From NCBI RefSeq assembly GCF_015706575.1, contig NW_024037067.1:2976884-3040883 (forward strand): a DNA stretch of 64,000 nt, in the 5' to 3' direction. The first letter of the stretch is position 1, and every line of letters begins with the position of its first letter. Below the pieces are notes generated by a model. It was not told the DNA's origin and did not search any database. It saw only the letters and a list, made by a program, of their open reading frames with translations. Shown piece by piece: positions 10,074-22,792 of the stretch. The translations under genes and the position numbers were made by a program. This DNA is from Patiria miniata. Lineage: Eukaryota > Echinodermata > Asteroidea > Valvatida > Asterinidae.

Positions 10074-12970
10074 CAACTTTGGCACAACCTGGAAGAGCAA
10101 TTTCATATCATTTCAATATGATTTTCAGATGTTATTTTCATTTAACTTTCCCTAGGGCTTACGGTAAATTGGTTTGTAAAGCGGCTGTGGTGTTTGCCCA
10201 AAGACATCAGCCCAGCTTGAAGTTGAGGTATGGCTTTGTGTATGGCTTTTATCAACTTGAATGTTTCCTGAAAGTCACCTCTAAACTGCATTAATAAAAT
10301 AAAGTGGAAATAGAAAGAGGTAAATTCTGGTACAACCATGCATGCAGGTGCGGACAAATCCATAAGACGATGTTATTTATTAAAGGCCAAACAAAGAAAT
10401 TTGTGGTTATTACAAAGAGTCGTCGTTACGTAATGATCAGTATCTGCAGCCCTATCAATGTACACGAACATGTATTCAACATTCACCTGACCATTGAGAC
10501 ATTCTTTATGAACTGGCCAGCGGCATTAGACCTATAGACTACAGGCCGAGTACAAAAAAAAACCCCAAAATGGCTGGACCATTTTTTGAATGAAGTGCTT
10601 CAAAATGTCCGTAATTTGAAACGTATATGAGTGATTTGAATGATTCTTGTAATTGTACTAAAAGAAATCTTAATGACTGTGCTTTCATATCCTAGATTTT
10701 AAAAGTGCTACAGGCAGACAGGCAAAACTTCATTCAAAAATTGGTCCTGCCATTTGGGTTTCGGGTTTTTATAGTCACCCTGTATTATAACGTTTATCGG
10801 GTAGTAATACATGGCAACAACCATGAGCAAGCTTACCTGTGTCAAGGTATAAACAAGGTGACAAACAGAACGCACCCTAGAAAGTACCAAGAATCATTCC
10901 TCTATCTATGTAAGAAGTATACATGTAGCTGGCTGCGTGTTAATTAATGAGCAGGTACGGACAGCCGCTGTACATGGTCCGGCACTAGGCTACTGTTGTA
11001 GTTGTGCGTCACCTGAGCATCCTCCGTGGTCGGAGCTTAACACTCAGGGGATGATTAACCATTCTAACAAACAACATCAATAAGTTAAATCTGTGGAATT
11101 CCATTACTGCAAAGTACGCGGCGCAAGGGTGGTACTTTTGCCTGGGTACGTCCTCATCAGTCACTTGCGCCGTCAACTGCGCATAGTCGCGTCGTGCCGA
11201 TTATCGCGTTGTGCCCTGGCATTGTCGAGTCGTGCCGTCGCATTGCGCACTGTCGCATCTTGAGTGAACTGTCCAGAGTTTTGCCAGTAGATGACAACAG
11301 GTATATAAAGCGCCATGGGTAAATGACTTTTTTAACAACATTATAATATAATTCATTATTTATTATATAATTCAGTTTTCGGCTTATTTATTATAATCCA
11401 TTATTTACACATCATGCTTTTTTTCTGGGACAATTATATATCAATAACTGTTTGACAGTTTTCGTGATATGTAAATACATAATTTGTTACAAAGCACTGG
11501 ACAATTCACTCAAAATGCGGCAATGCAATGCGCATCAACAGTACAACGCAACTATGCAACGGCACGACACGGCCATGCGATTTTGTGTGTGTTTTTCTTT
11601 GGATGGGGCCAATAACTCTTAAGTCTTAAGGCTCTTGAACTTGTTTGCTTATTCCATTTTGGGTTGTTCTGGATGTAGATACCCAAGTACTTGCATTATG
11701 AGATGTCTTCAAGATTGATCCACTTGTTGTTTTTACCCCTTGCCGTTACAAAATAACCCCAAGCCGTTTGGCCTAATTAACCCTATATCCACCTGAGCGA
11801 ACGTATGCGGCCGATAGTTGTTACACCTTGATTAAAAAAAACAGTGAGCCAAATAAAGGTAAGAAATTATGGTCTGCACTCTTTCGCAACTTCGTCCCCA
11901 GGGTTCACTTTATTTTAACTTCTTTTCCTATAGTATATATACGAGAGTGCGTACTGTTCAACACTACGCAAACGAGATTGTACTTGACACTGTTAATTGT
12001 GAAGAGCGCCACCTGTTGTTTGATTATCATGACCATATCTCTGCTTGTGTGTCTCAAAAATCGTTGGAGCAGCTGCAGCACTGCTCTAGCTGCACTGAGA
12101 CAGCTCGATGTACCGGTCCGTGTGTAAGCGTAAGTCTAGACTTAATTTGTTTCTCAAGTTTCAACTTCCCTTCCCTTCTCCAAACTGAAAAGATTCCCAT
12201 ATCTGGACAAATTGACAATTACCACCATCACATACACAGAGCACACGAGCACACGTGGACATGATGGAATAGCAACCCACTAAAGGCACCATGCCACTCT
12301 CTCCACAATGATTGACGAAGGTCAGTCATGTCAGTCGAATCTGTCAGTGTCACCATGAAAGAAACTGAGAAACATTTCCAATTTTGTTAGGAAATACTGG
12401 GAAATTTTCTTGACTCTCCGTAGACGAACACAACCTATTCGTGTTTAATACAAATCACACTTACAAATTACTGAAACAGTCTGCACCAGGATATCTCTCC
12501 TCTCCTCTGAGTTCTCATATTCCAGAACTGTTCTTACTTCCTCTGTTCTTCTGCTGGAGAGTCTCTAGTGTCCATAAGTCATGTAAACAGGCTAGTGACA
12601 GCGCATTCTCCATTACCACCCCCGCTTATGGAATAGCCAACCCATCCCATCAGAAATTCTGGCAGTGTTTTGTCCTTCAAAAAGTCTGCCAAGACATGCA
12701 AGATCCATCTTTTCCCAAAAATCATGGCTGTTCTCTTTTCTTGTCTTTGTTTAACATTGTACATGTACTTGTTCTAGAATTAGAAGTCCCTGTGTGCACA
12801 CAATACTTTCCAATTCTAGAAGTAAGCACCTTGCATCCTTTGGCAATTTGGCGCTCTATAAATCCAGTTATTATTATTAATATGACCAGAAATTAAAAAA
12901 ACAAAAACATGTTGGTCCTAGGCCTAGTACTTTTTACTAGCAATAATAACTTCTTACTTTTCAATTGCAG
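10074..12970. other. intergenic stretch with an inverted-repeat element
   Basis: Separates the divergent sulfotransferase and TRMT1 genes and should hold both promoters and their untranslated first exons, which I cannot place. It contains the inverted-repeat element at 11180-11579 and a dispersed-repeat fragment near 12338-12440 that is shared with 5530-5620 and 26600-26690. The longest frames (about 130-150 codons near 11869 and 12441) lack domain features and look like chance. Confidence 0.4.
11180..11579. mobile_element. foldback element with degenerate arms
   Basis: The left arm (11180-11276) and right arm (11497-11579) are imperfect reverse complements. The left reads ...ttgagtgaactgtccag and the right ctggacaattcactcaa.... 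Both arms carry sub-repeats of the type gtcgtgccg/gcgttgt, against an AT-rich loop of about 220 bases. No coding sequence. This looks like a non-autonomous inverted-repeat transposon; the family is unknown. Confidence 0.5.
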
Positions 12971-12988
12971 CCCAAAATCAAACACAAC

Positions 12989-15900
12989 ATGGAGATGGAT
13001 CTTCATTTGGAAGCACAAACCACTCTGCAAACCACAGGGTCTGAGTCCGTTAACACAGACAGTATGGACATGGAACATGGAGAAAGCCCAGACAAGGAGG
13101 CTACTAGTAAGAGTGCCACAGAAACCAGGGGTGCTACACCTGAAACAATACGGGAAGGCCAGGCTACGATCATCTTCCCCTCATTGAATGAGGTGTTCTA
13201 CAATCCTGTTCAGCAATTCAACCGAGACCTGACGTAAGTTGAGTACACTACACACTCAAGATGTGCACACAACCAATCAAGGCTTTTTGCTGTTCATTTC
13301 TGTTACATTCATGCTGTGTCTATGTTTTCAATTTTACAGTATTGCTGTTATTAGTGTACACGCTGAGCTACAACTTGCTGCCAAAGGATTGAAAGGTACA
13401 ATTTAGGATTTCATTGATCATTTTCTTTTGTGTGTATGTGGAAGAGGAATCCAACAGAATTCATGTTGTTCAATAACAACAATTTGTAGTTCTGCATGGA
13501 TGGACTCAACAACCCTTGCTTAGCAAACTTTGTTGGTGGCTTGTTTTTAATTTCCTTACAGAAATAGGAATTTCATAAATTCACAGTAAGAAGGAGAACT
13601 TGTTTACTTTTCAGTTTCATATGAGCCCAGAAATCAAGAGCCTGACACAGCCGACAATGGTGCAACGTCAACAGAAGGAAGCAACGACCCTAGCGTGGCA
13701 ACAGACACCTATCGTCCCGGTGAATATTGCCAGGTAAATTAGACTGGTAGAGGATACCTATCCAGTACAAAGTGTCTTGATAATGTGCAGATATTGTGAA
13801 CTAATTTTGCATGCACAAATTTTGTTCAAAATTTCAAACACTCCATATTCCGATTAAATAGTAAATTGTGCGAGAAACAACTTTCTGTTTCTAAGTCTAC
13901 ACATTTCATTGTTGAACATGTGATGCATTGTTAGTCTCTGTATTGCACTCAGTGAAATGGACTTATATTTTGTACTTTTTTTTAAGTTGCAAACAGCAGG
14001 GCCAAAAAAAATAATAGTTCTGCTTCCGGTTACCCTACCTGCCCCATTCTGACAGCCCCTACCCAATTTTTTTTTTGGGGGGGGGGGAGTGGGGAAATGA
14101 GGAAAACCCCCAGAAACCATCAATTACCTTTTACACTTGACTCCACACAGACACCTCCATATGATAGTACACAAAAAACAATTGCTAAAAAACTTCCCTA
14201 TCTACCAACCCTATCTTCAGATATGTGATCGGAAGCAGAACTATATTTTTTTGGCCCAAACTTATTAGCTAATATTCAGTCAACTTATGAGTCTGTGACA
14301 AACGTCAAGCCGTAGTTGAATCTTGAACTCACTTGCGCTACTCAGAATTCAAGTGTGTATTATCTGTTCTACATAGTAACTGTCAAACCTGGACCATATG
14401 AGGGATGTTTCCATAGACTGCCTTACACACTGCTTTAGATGCCTTTTTCTTATATTCCTTGCATTTAACCACTCTTACCGCTCATAGGGTTTAATTTAGA
14501 CAGCAATATAATTCTTTTGTTTAAAAAAAACATGAATTTCAGGAAGGCCTGTGTGTTCTAGAGGGTTTGTCTGCTACCGGGCTGAGAGGTGTACGATATG
14601 CCAAGGAGATCCCGGGATTAAAAAACATTGTGGCCAACGACTGGAATGTCGAAGCATTCAAAGCAATTGAACGGAATATACAACACAACGGAGTAGAGCA
14701 CCTTGTCACTGCAAGCCATGCTGATGCATCGTAAGAGTTCATTGATATCCCGTCACTAGACAGGGTTAGGGAAATTTTCATAGATACACTTTGTGAAGTA
14801 AAATTTCCCCAAGAAATTGTCTTGAACAGAACCTGAGGTTTTAACTTGAGGTTGTCATCAATTGGCTCCAACTGTCATTTCATGATGGTCAGAGCATATC
14901 AACCAACATTTGAGCAGTTTATCTTCTTGTTTCAAAGGGTGCAAAAAGATACAACCAGAAAGCACTCAGAGAGCACAAACCTCCGCCAAGGCTGAACATT
15001 TCCCCGCCGTATTGTCTGTACACCCAAAAAGAATAATTACATAAATGGCGAAGAATGCTTAAAAAAATCCTGGATCCAGACCCAGATCCAGATCACTTCC
15101 AAAATCTAATCGATTTGTGCGTGTACCAAGGACCACCCCTAAAAATATCATGCAAATCCGTCCATAATGTTTTGAGTTATCTTTTTGACAGAAAAAAACA
15201 ACCAACCAACAAACTAACCAAATCCGATGAAAACATAACCTCCTTGGCAGAGGTAATAAATGTCCCAACAAAATGACCTAACACAATCACTTTTTAGCCG
15301 TCACATGCAGCATGTCAAATTCCTTCACTAACTTGGAAAGAACTTGCAGTACTAATTCGACTGAGCACAGCTATTTTTACTCAGAAAAATGGGACTTGTA
15401 AACATCCAGTGCCCAAACATTATTTCACCCTCTCTGTGTAAATGTTCTACAACTTGTGGTTATCATTCAGTGGACTTTATAAGAATTTCAGCTCATTATG
15501 TTTCCTGACAGGCTTCTCATGAATCAATATCGGCTGAGTGACCGTGTGGACGTTGTGGATTTAGACCCTTACGGCAGCCCAGCTAAGTTTCTGAATGGCT
15601 CAATGCAAGCTGTGAAGGACGGCGGGATTCTCTGTGTGACCTGTACAGACATGGCGGTGCTGTGTGGTAATCGTAGTGAAGCTTGCTATGCCAAATATGG
15701 AGCTATGTCACTCAGGACAAAGTACTGCCAAGAAATGGTAAAAAAAATTACTTCAGAATCATGTTTTTTTAATGTTTTTAGTAATTTGTGAAAATTTGTA
15801 GTTATCAAACAGAGGTGTTATTATTTGGGGTTGGGTAGGGGTGGTGATTAGCATAGGCCCCCTACTTAAGCTTAAGGCTTGTTCCCCACGTCCTATCCAC

Positions 15901-18900
15901 CCCTGGTGTTCCCCATCTCAGTAGTGAAGCTTTAGTATCGTCAAGTTGGACGTAAAACACAGCCTTAGTAAAGCCACTATTTTTCTCTGAATACATGTCG
16001 ATATTTTTCCTGCCTCTAACCCCTGAATCTGTATTGTATAACCTTTATCTTGGCAGGCCTTACGTATTGTTCTGCATTCCATAGAGACCCATGCTAATCT
16101 GCATCATCGATATATTGAACCTCTCCTATCTGTCAGCATTGACTTCTACATCCGACTCTTTGTACGAGTGCATACCAGCCAGTCAAAGGTCAAGCACTCG
16201 GCTGCGTAAGTTGCATTCCCTGTCAATTTCTTATCACTATAATGAGTCAGTGATGACCTTCTTAATTCTTTTGCTACCAGAGTTGCATAGTGAAGTCAAT
16301 CACAAGTCAATTGGGAATCGAGTTACGTCTGTCAGAAGTCCATTAATACATACTGACCTGTGACTGACTTGTGATTACTTGTGATTGATTTGTGATGACT
16401 TGTGATTACTTGTGACTGACTTGTGATTACTTGTGATTGACTTGTGACTGACTTGTGATTACTTGTGACTGACTTGTGATTACTTGTGACTGACTTGTGA
16501 TTGACTTGTGATGGACTTGTGATTGATTTGTGATTGACTTGTGATTACTTGTGATTGACTTGTGATTGACTTAAGTGATTACTTGTGTTTGACTTGTGAT
16601 TATCTTGTGATTGACTTGTGACTGACTTGTGATTGACTTTTGATGACTTGTGATTGCTTGTGATTGACTTATGATTGACTTATAATGACTTGTGATTGAC
16701 TTAATTTCAACACTTTATTCATTCATTCATTCCTGACCATGTTTTTGTGACCAACTTTTAAGCTATACCCCATGGCTTCTAGCCAAAGCAATGCCGCTTA
16801 CAGTAAACCTTGCACAAGGAGCCCAGTCAATCATCATTGTGCACGGTTTTCCCTTTGGTGCTAAAAATTATCTTGTGAATGGAAAGCCAAGGGGCTCATA
16901 ACGAAAGCTGCAGGGATATTTTGTTGGTGTGTTGGTTTTTTTTGTTTTTTTTGGCACCAGAAAGCAAAAGGATTTCTCTTTCAGTGCCACAGTGTGATGA
17001 AACAAAGTTAAACAAAAAAAACGCAAGTTGTGGTTGTATTTTGGGATTTGACTCTATTTTTTGAAACTGTTGTTAACCTTTGTTGATAGCAAGAAAGCTC
17101 TGGTGTATCACTGTGAGGGATGCGATAACTTCCATCTTCAGAGAATGGGCCGAGTGATTCCAATTGGGACAGATGCCAAGTAAGTAGGCTTACAGGGAAC
17201 ACTTTGAGTTTCCTTAACTCACAATTAATTATAACTTGTCAACAACAGAAGACAAAGTCAGAGACCCAATGTATGATTTCCTTGCCTCACAGTACAATTC
17301 ATTTTAAATTGTCAGCAACAGTATAGTCTGGAAACCCAATGTATAATTTTTTAATTGATTTATAAAATTGTGTCGGGGTTTGGGGCATTTCCCCTCCCAA
17401 TCTTCCCAAATCAGTGCCAAATGGGCCAATCAAGGGTCGAAATCCTCTCTGTAATGGTACCATAGTTTAGAAGGTTCTTTATCTGAATCAGCTGAATTTT
17501 TTTTTTCAGGAACTTCAAGTACAAGAATACGTATGGACCACCCGTCGGCACAAAATGTGAAAACTGCAACTCCAGATTCTTAGTAAGTATTCCATCGTGG
17601 AAGGAATTCTAAGTGACTTCACAATGTCTCCAGAATTACTTCAGTCATTATATGGCCAACAAATAAGTTTGTATTATTTTATACCTTTCTTCCTTATCCC
17701 CTTGTGGTTTAGATCAGAGTCCGAAGCCCAAACAGTGCCCCAAAAATTGGACCTAAATGCTCTGGAGTCCAAAATTAATCTTAAAAAAAAAAGATTAGAT
17801 CCGAGTTCAGACTTGACTTGATTTGATTTGAATAGACGTATTTTAGGTTAATTTTTTTGTTGGGGGGAGGGGGGTCTAAACATATGCCCAGACTTGACAA
17901 GGTGAGATGTGAGTCTAAGACCATTAAGAAATCAAAAAGTAAACTGGAATTTTGTCTTGATTTTGTCAATTCACTCAAGTTTATACTTTCTTTCTGTAGC
18001 TAGGAGGACCGCTATGGGTAGAACCAATCCATGATCCTGACTTTGTGAAGAAACTCTTGTCACATGTCAACGCCCACTCAGATCGTTTCCATACCAGTCC
18101 AAGGATGAAAAGTATCCTGACACTCGTCAGCGAGGTAGGTCATTATCTTAACTGTGGTTCCTAGTTCACTGGTCTCTGTTGTCTTTCATTCTTATGTTCC
18201 TCCACCCCCACCCCACCTGAACCCCCATCCCCCACCCTAACCTCCATCCCTGACCCCATCCCCACCCTAACCACCACAAACTTGTGTGACCAATACCAGT
18301 ATTCATGTGCAAAGTCTAGTAAGCAGATATCTAGCAACGAAAAGCGTGCAACAGGCCTCTTTAGACTAATGAAAGTACCTACATGGTATAACAATTATGA
18401 ATTGCTACCAAAGTACTCAACAGTGTTGGTGACCTTTTGCATTTTCAAGTCTGAAAAAGGTACTTGTAAGTGTACTGTTTTCCCATATTTTCAGGAGCTT
18501 TTGGACTGTCCCTTCTATCACAAGTTCAGCCAGCTCTTTCATCATGTCCGCAGTGCCTGCCCGCCAATGAAGAAGTTCCGTTCTGCGTTGTTGAACGCCG
18601 GCTACCAAGTGTCTTTGTCACACATCACAGCTGAAGCCGTCAAGACAAATGCTCCTCATTCTGTCATCTGGGATATTGTCAAAGAGTGGGTAAGCTTGTC
18701 AGCTTTGTGTTTATGCCTATTGGTGCTATTCCCTTGTGAACTGGTGCCTCAGTCCCATGTTCTTGTGGGTCATTTTGCGAGTCAGGGGTTCAAGTCCAGC
18801 CTGGGGTTGTCCTGGCTAGTGTTACTAAGCGAGACACTCTGTCGCTAATTGCTTCTACTCACCCAGGAGTAAATGAGTACCTTTGAGGGCAGAGAGAAAT

Positions 18901-20648
18901 TTCATCATTGTTATCTTGCAATAAACTAGAACTTTTTTGCAGTTCTTATTTAACACTTTGAAGTTGTTCCGAGAAACCAAATGCTAATCTGTGTCTTGTG
19001 TCAAATCAGACAAATCACTTCAAATCAAATCATGTTTGTCTGATAATTTTGCAGGTGAAGCAAAATCCCACTCCAAGGAAACGGAAGCTAGAGGAGGACT
19101 GCATCAGTAATGTCATATTGAACAAAGAGGCAAGGTATGTATTAAAAGTCACCAAGAAGTCAGACACTTTTTCAGACACTGGCCAAGATGTTGACGCAAT
19201 TTTCATAACTTCATTTAAGGAATGAGAAATAGGGCTTTAAAAAATCCTGAAAGTATAAGTTTTGATTCAGTCATTCTGTTGATGGAATGAGTATATTCAA
19301 ATTGATAGACCTGCCAGTTTGCAGCGTCATCATGTCGAGGTAGCGGAAACAATAGCACCTCGGGTACCATAGATCCCCCTCCTCTAAATGCAAGCATCCT
19401 CCATCAATGGGTGAACCTTGGGTGAATCTGGCAGCCATTGTCCGTCCAGATTTCCTTTCGTTTTCTCACCTGCCTCCCACAATGCAACACAGTAAGTACA
19501 GAATAGCATCATTACGTCTCAGCTTTATAAGTGTCTATCATTCTTGCAGAAAAGCTTAATGGGGATTTGACTTTTTATTTGTGTAGGATCACAGTGTCAT
19601 TTGATGTCAGGCAGGACGCAATGCCGATGTCACACAAACAGGGAATGACGAGATTTCCTGCCAATCCAGCACCAAACTGGGGCCCCAAGGCCAGAGCTAA
19701 ACCATCGTAAGTAAACAAAGACTCTGAGCTTGAACAATAGACGATGCGTTGTTACCTACTTACTAGAGTCAAGTGAAGATATGTCACATGCTCATTTTAG
19801 TTTATGAATGGTGTGAAGCGTGTGACATTTTTATCACCTAAATACTCAATATTCAGACTTATTTTGCAGGATCATTGCCCTGTATGCAATCCGGCCAATG
19901 ATCATAAGTTCCAGTGCGTCTCAAAACTTGGAATGCCAGGAACACGTCTTTTTGAATAGTGGCCTATTATTGGCGTGTTAGCCTTGCTTATAAATAGCCT
20001 GTTGATCTGGTACAAGGTACCCTGTGGAGACATGTGAAGGGAACCAAAAAATAGGGAACAAAAGATTGTATACATCTCCACAGGGCAATTTCTATAGGTG
20101 AATACGTCTCCGCAAGGTTATCATGAAATAGACATGGATTTTACTCAAAAACTAGGAATTTCCAAGTTGTGTTGATCAGTTGCAAATTGAAGTATTTTAT
20201 AAGTCCGAGTTTCAGCCCAGGAAAATTCTTCTGGGTAAAATAGGAGAATTTTGAAACTGCACTTTCAAACTCTAAATGGTAGTAATATTTTCCAGTATAT
20301 GTGTAGTTAAACAACACAAGATGCTCCGTTTTTTTTATAAATTTGAAAGTAAAGGCCCTAAAAAAGTCCAATCAGGGTGTGAAAACACAAACAAAACAAT
20401 CAACGTTGCCTTAGAACTTGGACAAATTACGTAAGCATACAGGGTCCGTTGATTGGTCATTAATCTGAATTTGTGAAATTCAATATTTGGCAAAGGTTTT
20501 TTGTAAGCCTTGCTTGCAGCTAAGAATGTTTTCTTTATATTTGCTTTGAATTTGAAGGTCTTCATCAGAAACTCTGGAGGAGAAGCGAGCAAGGTTACAG
20601 GACAAGCGAGCAAAGCCCAAGGAACCAAGAACACAGACTGAGACATGA
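12989..20648 (+). CDS. TRMT1: TRMT1, tRNA (guanine26-N2)-dimethyltransferase
   Basis: Thirteen coding exons: 12989-13233, 13340-13395, 13615-13733, 14543-14730, 15512-15737, 16057-16205, 17090-17179, 17510-17582, 18000-18134, 18495-18689, 19055-19134, 19587-19706 and 20558-20648. All introns are GT-AG, phases agree, and the sum is 588 codons plus stop. The enzyme uses S-adenosylmethionine to make m2,2G at position 26 of tRNAs. Visible signatures are [19 protein letters not shown] near the start, the SAM-binding [11 protein letters not shown] (from about 144), the active-site DPYGSP at 221-226, and a C-x2-C...C-x2-C zinc ribbon at 336/339 and 374/377. The ATG lies 18 bases after an acceptor, so an upstream exon exists. 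If coding, it would supply a mitochondrial leader as in human TRMT1. The C-terminus stops at [11 protein letters not shown], without the CCCH zinc finger of the human protein. Confidence 0.96.
13999..14257. mobile_element. MITE-like element in TRMT1 intron 3
   Basis: Starts gggccaaaaaaaataatag and ends ctatatttttttggccc, with the inverted agttctgcttccg / cggaagcagaact inside both ends. This gives terminal inverted repeats of about 28-30 bases around roughly 200 bases that include a long T/G run. No coding capacity. Superfamily not recognised, and no clean target-site duplication seen. Confidence 0.5.
14930..15275 (+). repeat. non-LTR retrotransposon 3' tail or SINE (RTE-like)
   Basis: Contains ggaccacccctaaaaatatc, gtccataatgttttgagtta and ends with aacctccttggcagaggtaa. 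I recall similar 3' tails from RTE-type non-LTR elements and SINEs that borrow their ends. It lies in TRMT1 intron 4. No reverse transcriptase sequence is present, so this is a truncated or non-autonomous copy. The family assignment is from memory. Confidence 0.45.
16350..16705 (+). repeat. minisatellite, 10-11 bp unit, in TRMT1 intron 6
   Basis: About 30 head-to-tail variants of acttgtgattg / acttgtgactg / atttgtgattg, drifting in length between 10 and 11 bases. It is flanked by unique intron sequence. Confidence 0.9.
18735..18920 (+). mobile_element. tRNA-derived SINE copy in TRMT1 intron 10
   Basis: Carries a pol III B-box-like ggggttcaagtccagcct, then the core gcgagacactctgtcgctaa...ctcacccaggagtaaatgag. 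The same core recurs near 31040, 39180, 40010 and 42460. No coding sequence. Confidence 0.5.
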
Positions 20649-20708
20649 CCCCGCTGGAAAACTCACTGTCTCTGAGTTTGCTGTAAATATGAACAACTAT
20701 GAAATGCA

Positions 20709-20714
20709 ATTAAA
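20709..20714 (+). terminator. candidate TRMT1 polyadenylation signal
   Basis: ATTAAA 61 bases after the TRMT1 stop. Its TAAA is the first part of the terminal repeat of the MITE-like element starting at 20711, so the signal appears to have been created or completed by that insertion (inference). Confidence 0.45.
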
Positions 20715-21226
20715 GGCAATATACAACATTTGCTTTTGCTGTAATTTTCAGAAATGAGTGGATTTGGGGGTTAGTATTTTAAAACAAATATTGTAATACT
20801 GTCTTTTTTTCCCGTTTTTGGTTGGTAGATGTTGGAAAAAACAAGAAAATCATATTCTTGTATATAATACCTGACCCCACTTAAGATGAAATGAAGCAAT
20901 TTATAGACGTCAAGAATTGTTAGGTCAGGGAATCAGTCTAGCTGGCTTGTACCTGTTCACAGGTGTTTAATCAATTGCAAAGAAAATAAGGACTAACTCA
21001 ATATGATTAATTTGGAGCAGTATTTGAAAGAGTCAGTTTGTCCAACGCTGGTCGGTTGACCAGCGTTTGGAAGTTGATACAACAATACAACTTTTCTTGA
21101 AAATGTCAGCACACTAAGTACCATGATTTTACAGGAGGCTTTAGACTGTCATTCACTAACAGTCCAGTATGGTTTTTTATGGGGTTTTTTTTGGGGGGGG
21201 GATGTTGCAAATGCATATTCCCTTTA
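20711..21226 (+). mobile_element. MITE-like element, copy 1
   Basis: Starts taaaggcaatatacaacatt and ends aaatgcatattcccttta, which are reverse-complementary termini of about 22 bases. Internal hairpins include ccaacgctggtcggttgacc/agcgtttgg at 21042-21070, and there is a paired ctgacccc/ggtcaggg motif. No open reading frame. A second copy in the same orientation follows at 21523-22043. Confidence 0.6.
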
Positions 21227-21522
21227 TCAGGAGTGGGGTATGTGTGAGTGAAAGTACAAAAACAAAATCAGGCTAGCTTTACACTCTTTGTGTGGCCAAA
21301 ACAAATTGAACTTCATTTAGCAAGAGATGAGGTTTTGTGTGTTTCTCTAGTTGACTTTGAAGTCTCCTTCAGATGTATACATGTATGTCTTTTTCTTCGA
21401 CCCGAAAGAGAAATTTAGGTTTCAATTTGAGGCATGTGACTAGAGTGGAATAGGAAAATGTATCGTAGCAGTTATTCATGAAAATCAGCCAAGAAATAAT
21501 TGCAATACTGTGTCAAACTTTT

Positions 21523-22043
21523 TACAGGGAATGTACAACATTTGCTTTTGCTGCAATTTTCAGAAATAAATGGCTTTGGGGGAGTAGAATGTTATCGCAA
21601 ATATTGTTAAACTGACTTGTTTCTTGTTTTGGGTTCGTAGATGCTGGAAAAACCAAGAAAAGCAATCTATTGTTTAGTCTGGTTCCCTGACCCCAACTTA
21701 GATGAAACGGAGCAATTTATAGACTTTGGGGAATTGTAAGGTCAGGGAATCAGTCTAGCATGTGTGCTCCTTAACTGGTATGTTATCGGTTGTAAAAGAA
21801 TGCAGAATAACTAAATATGAAAAATTAGGAGCAGTTTTTGAAAAAAGCTATTTTTCTCCAACGCTGGTTGGCCGACCAGTGTTGGAAAAATAAAGTTTTT
21901 GGCCTCAAAATGTCAGCACACCAGGAACCACGATTTTACAGGATGCTTTAGACTGTTATTCCCTAACAATCCAGTAAGGTATTTCGTGATAACTTGATCA
22001 TTTTGGTTTTTTTGACGTTTGCAAATGTTGTATCTTCCCTTTA
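21523..22043 (+). mobile_element. MITE-like element, copy 2
   Basis: Collinear with the element at 20711-21226 over its whole length with many substitutions (start acagggaatgtacaacattt, end atgttgtatcttcccttta). The hairpin tccaacgctggttggccgac...gttgga lies at 21858-21885. The divergence between copies suggests independent insertions, or an old tandem duplication. Confidence 0.6.
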
Positions 22044-22792
22044 ATTTGTATGCTTGGGTCTTAGTATATCTATGACTGTCTTTATGCTGTATTTTTTTTA
22101 ATAAGATATAATGCCTGTGCTATTTTCGAATTTGCTACAATACATTTTGTTTCAAGTTTTTTCTAAAAAGTTCTTCTTTTTAATGAGACATCACATAAAA
22201 TTTAATGTACAAAGGGTCAGATGTCCAAAATTTACATAAAACTATTTGTTGAAGATCATCAAAAAAAATAAATAAAATATGACAAGCAACCTGTTTTGGC
22301 TCTAAATGTTGTAATGGCAGTTTTATCCATTTTTTTTATTGACTTGGATTAAATATTGGGAGTAATTAATTGAGCTTGTTACTGTGTTTCTTGTGGAGTG
22401 GTTAAGTTCAAGATTTTAATATGAAAAAATAATGCAGCATTTTCCATTTTATCAGAGTGATTCATTCAATTGTCTGGTAAATGTAGGTCCAATATTTAGT
22501 GCCCTCTAAATATATTGTTCGTGTACGTGCAAAGATTTGCAATGGAATAAAAAGAAAAAAGACAAGAAAATTGGGAACAAAAACAAAACTTTCTGCTGTT
22601 AAGCGGCAATTATTTGAGAAAAAAAGATACTTTATTCTAAGAATGTTTTTGCCCAAACATATCCCTCTCATTTGAATGTCATAAGATCCCCCCACCACCA
22701 TGAAAAAAATCTTTGATTTTGGGAACAAAATTCATGTATCCTTAGGCAATATTTACAGTTTCATTGTTTATTTTTGAGAAAAAAAAAGTAAC

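Noticed and set aside
12441-12896. 151-codon frame upstream of TRMT1
   Set aside because: Low-complexity translation of repeat-derived DNA with no domain and no splice link into TRMT1.
18282-18848. 188-codon frame overlapping TRMT1 exon 10
   Set aside because: Only its middle part is the TRMT1 exon in the correct frame (18495-18689). The ends are intron read-through, bounded by canonical splice sites.
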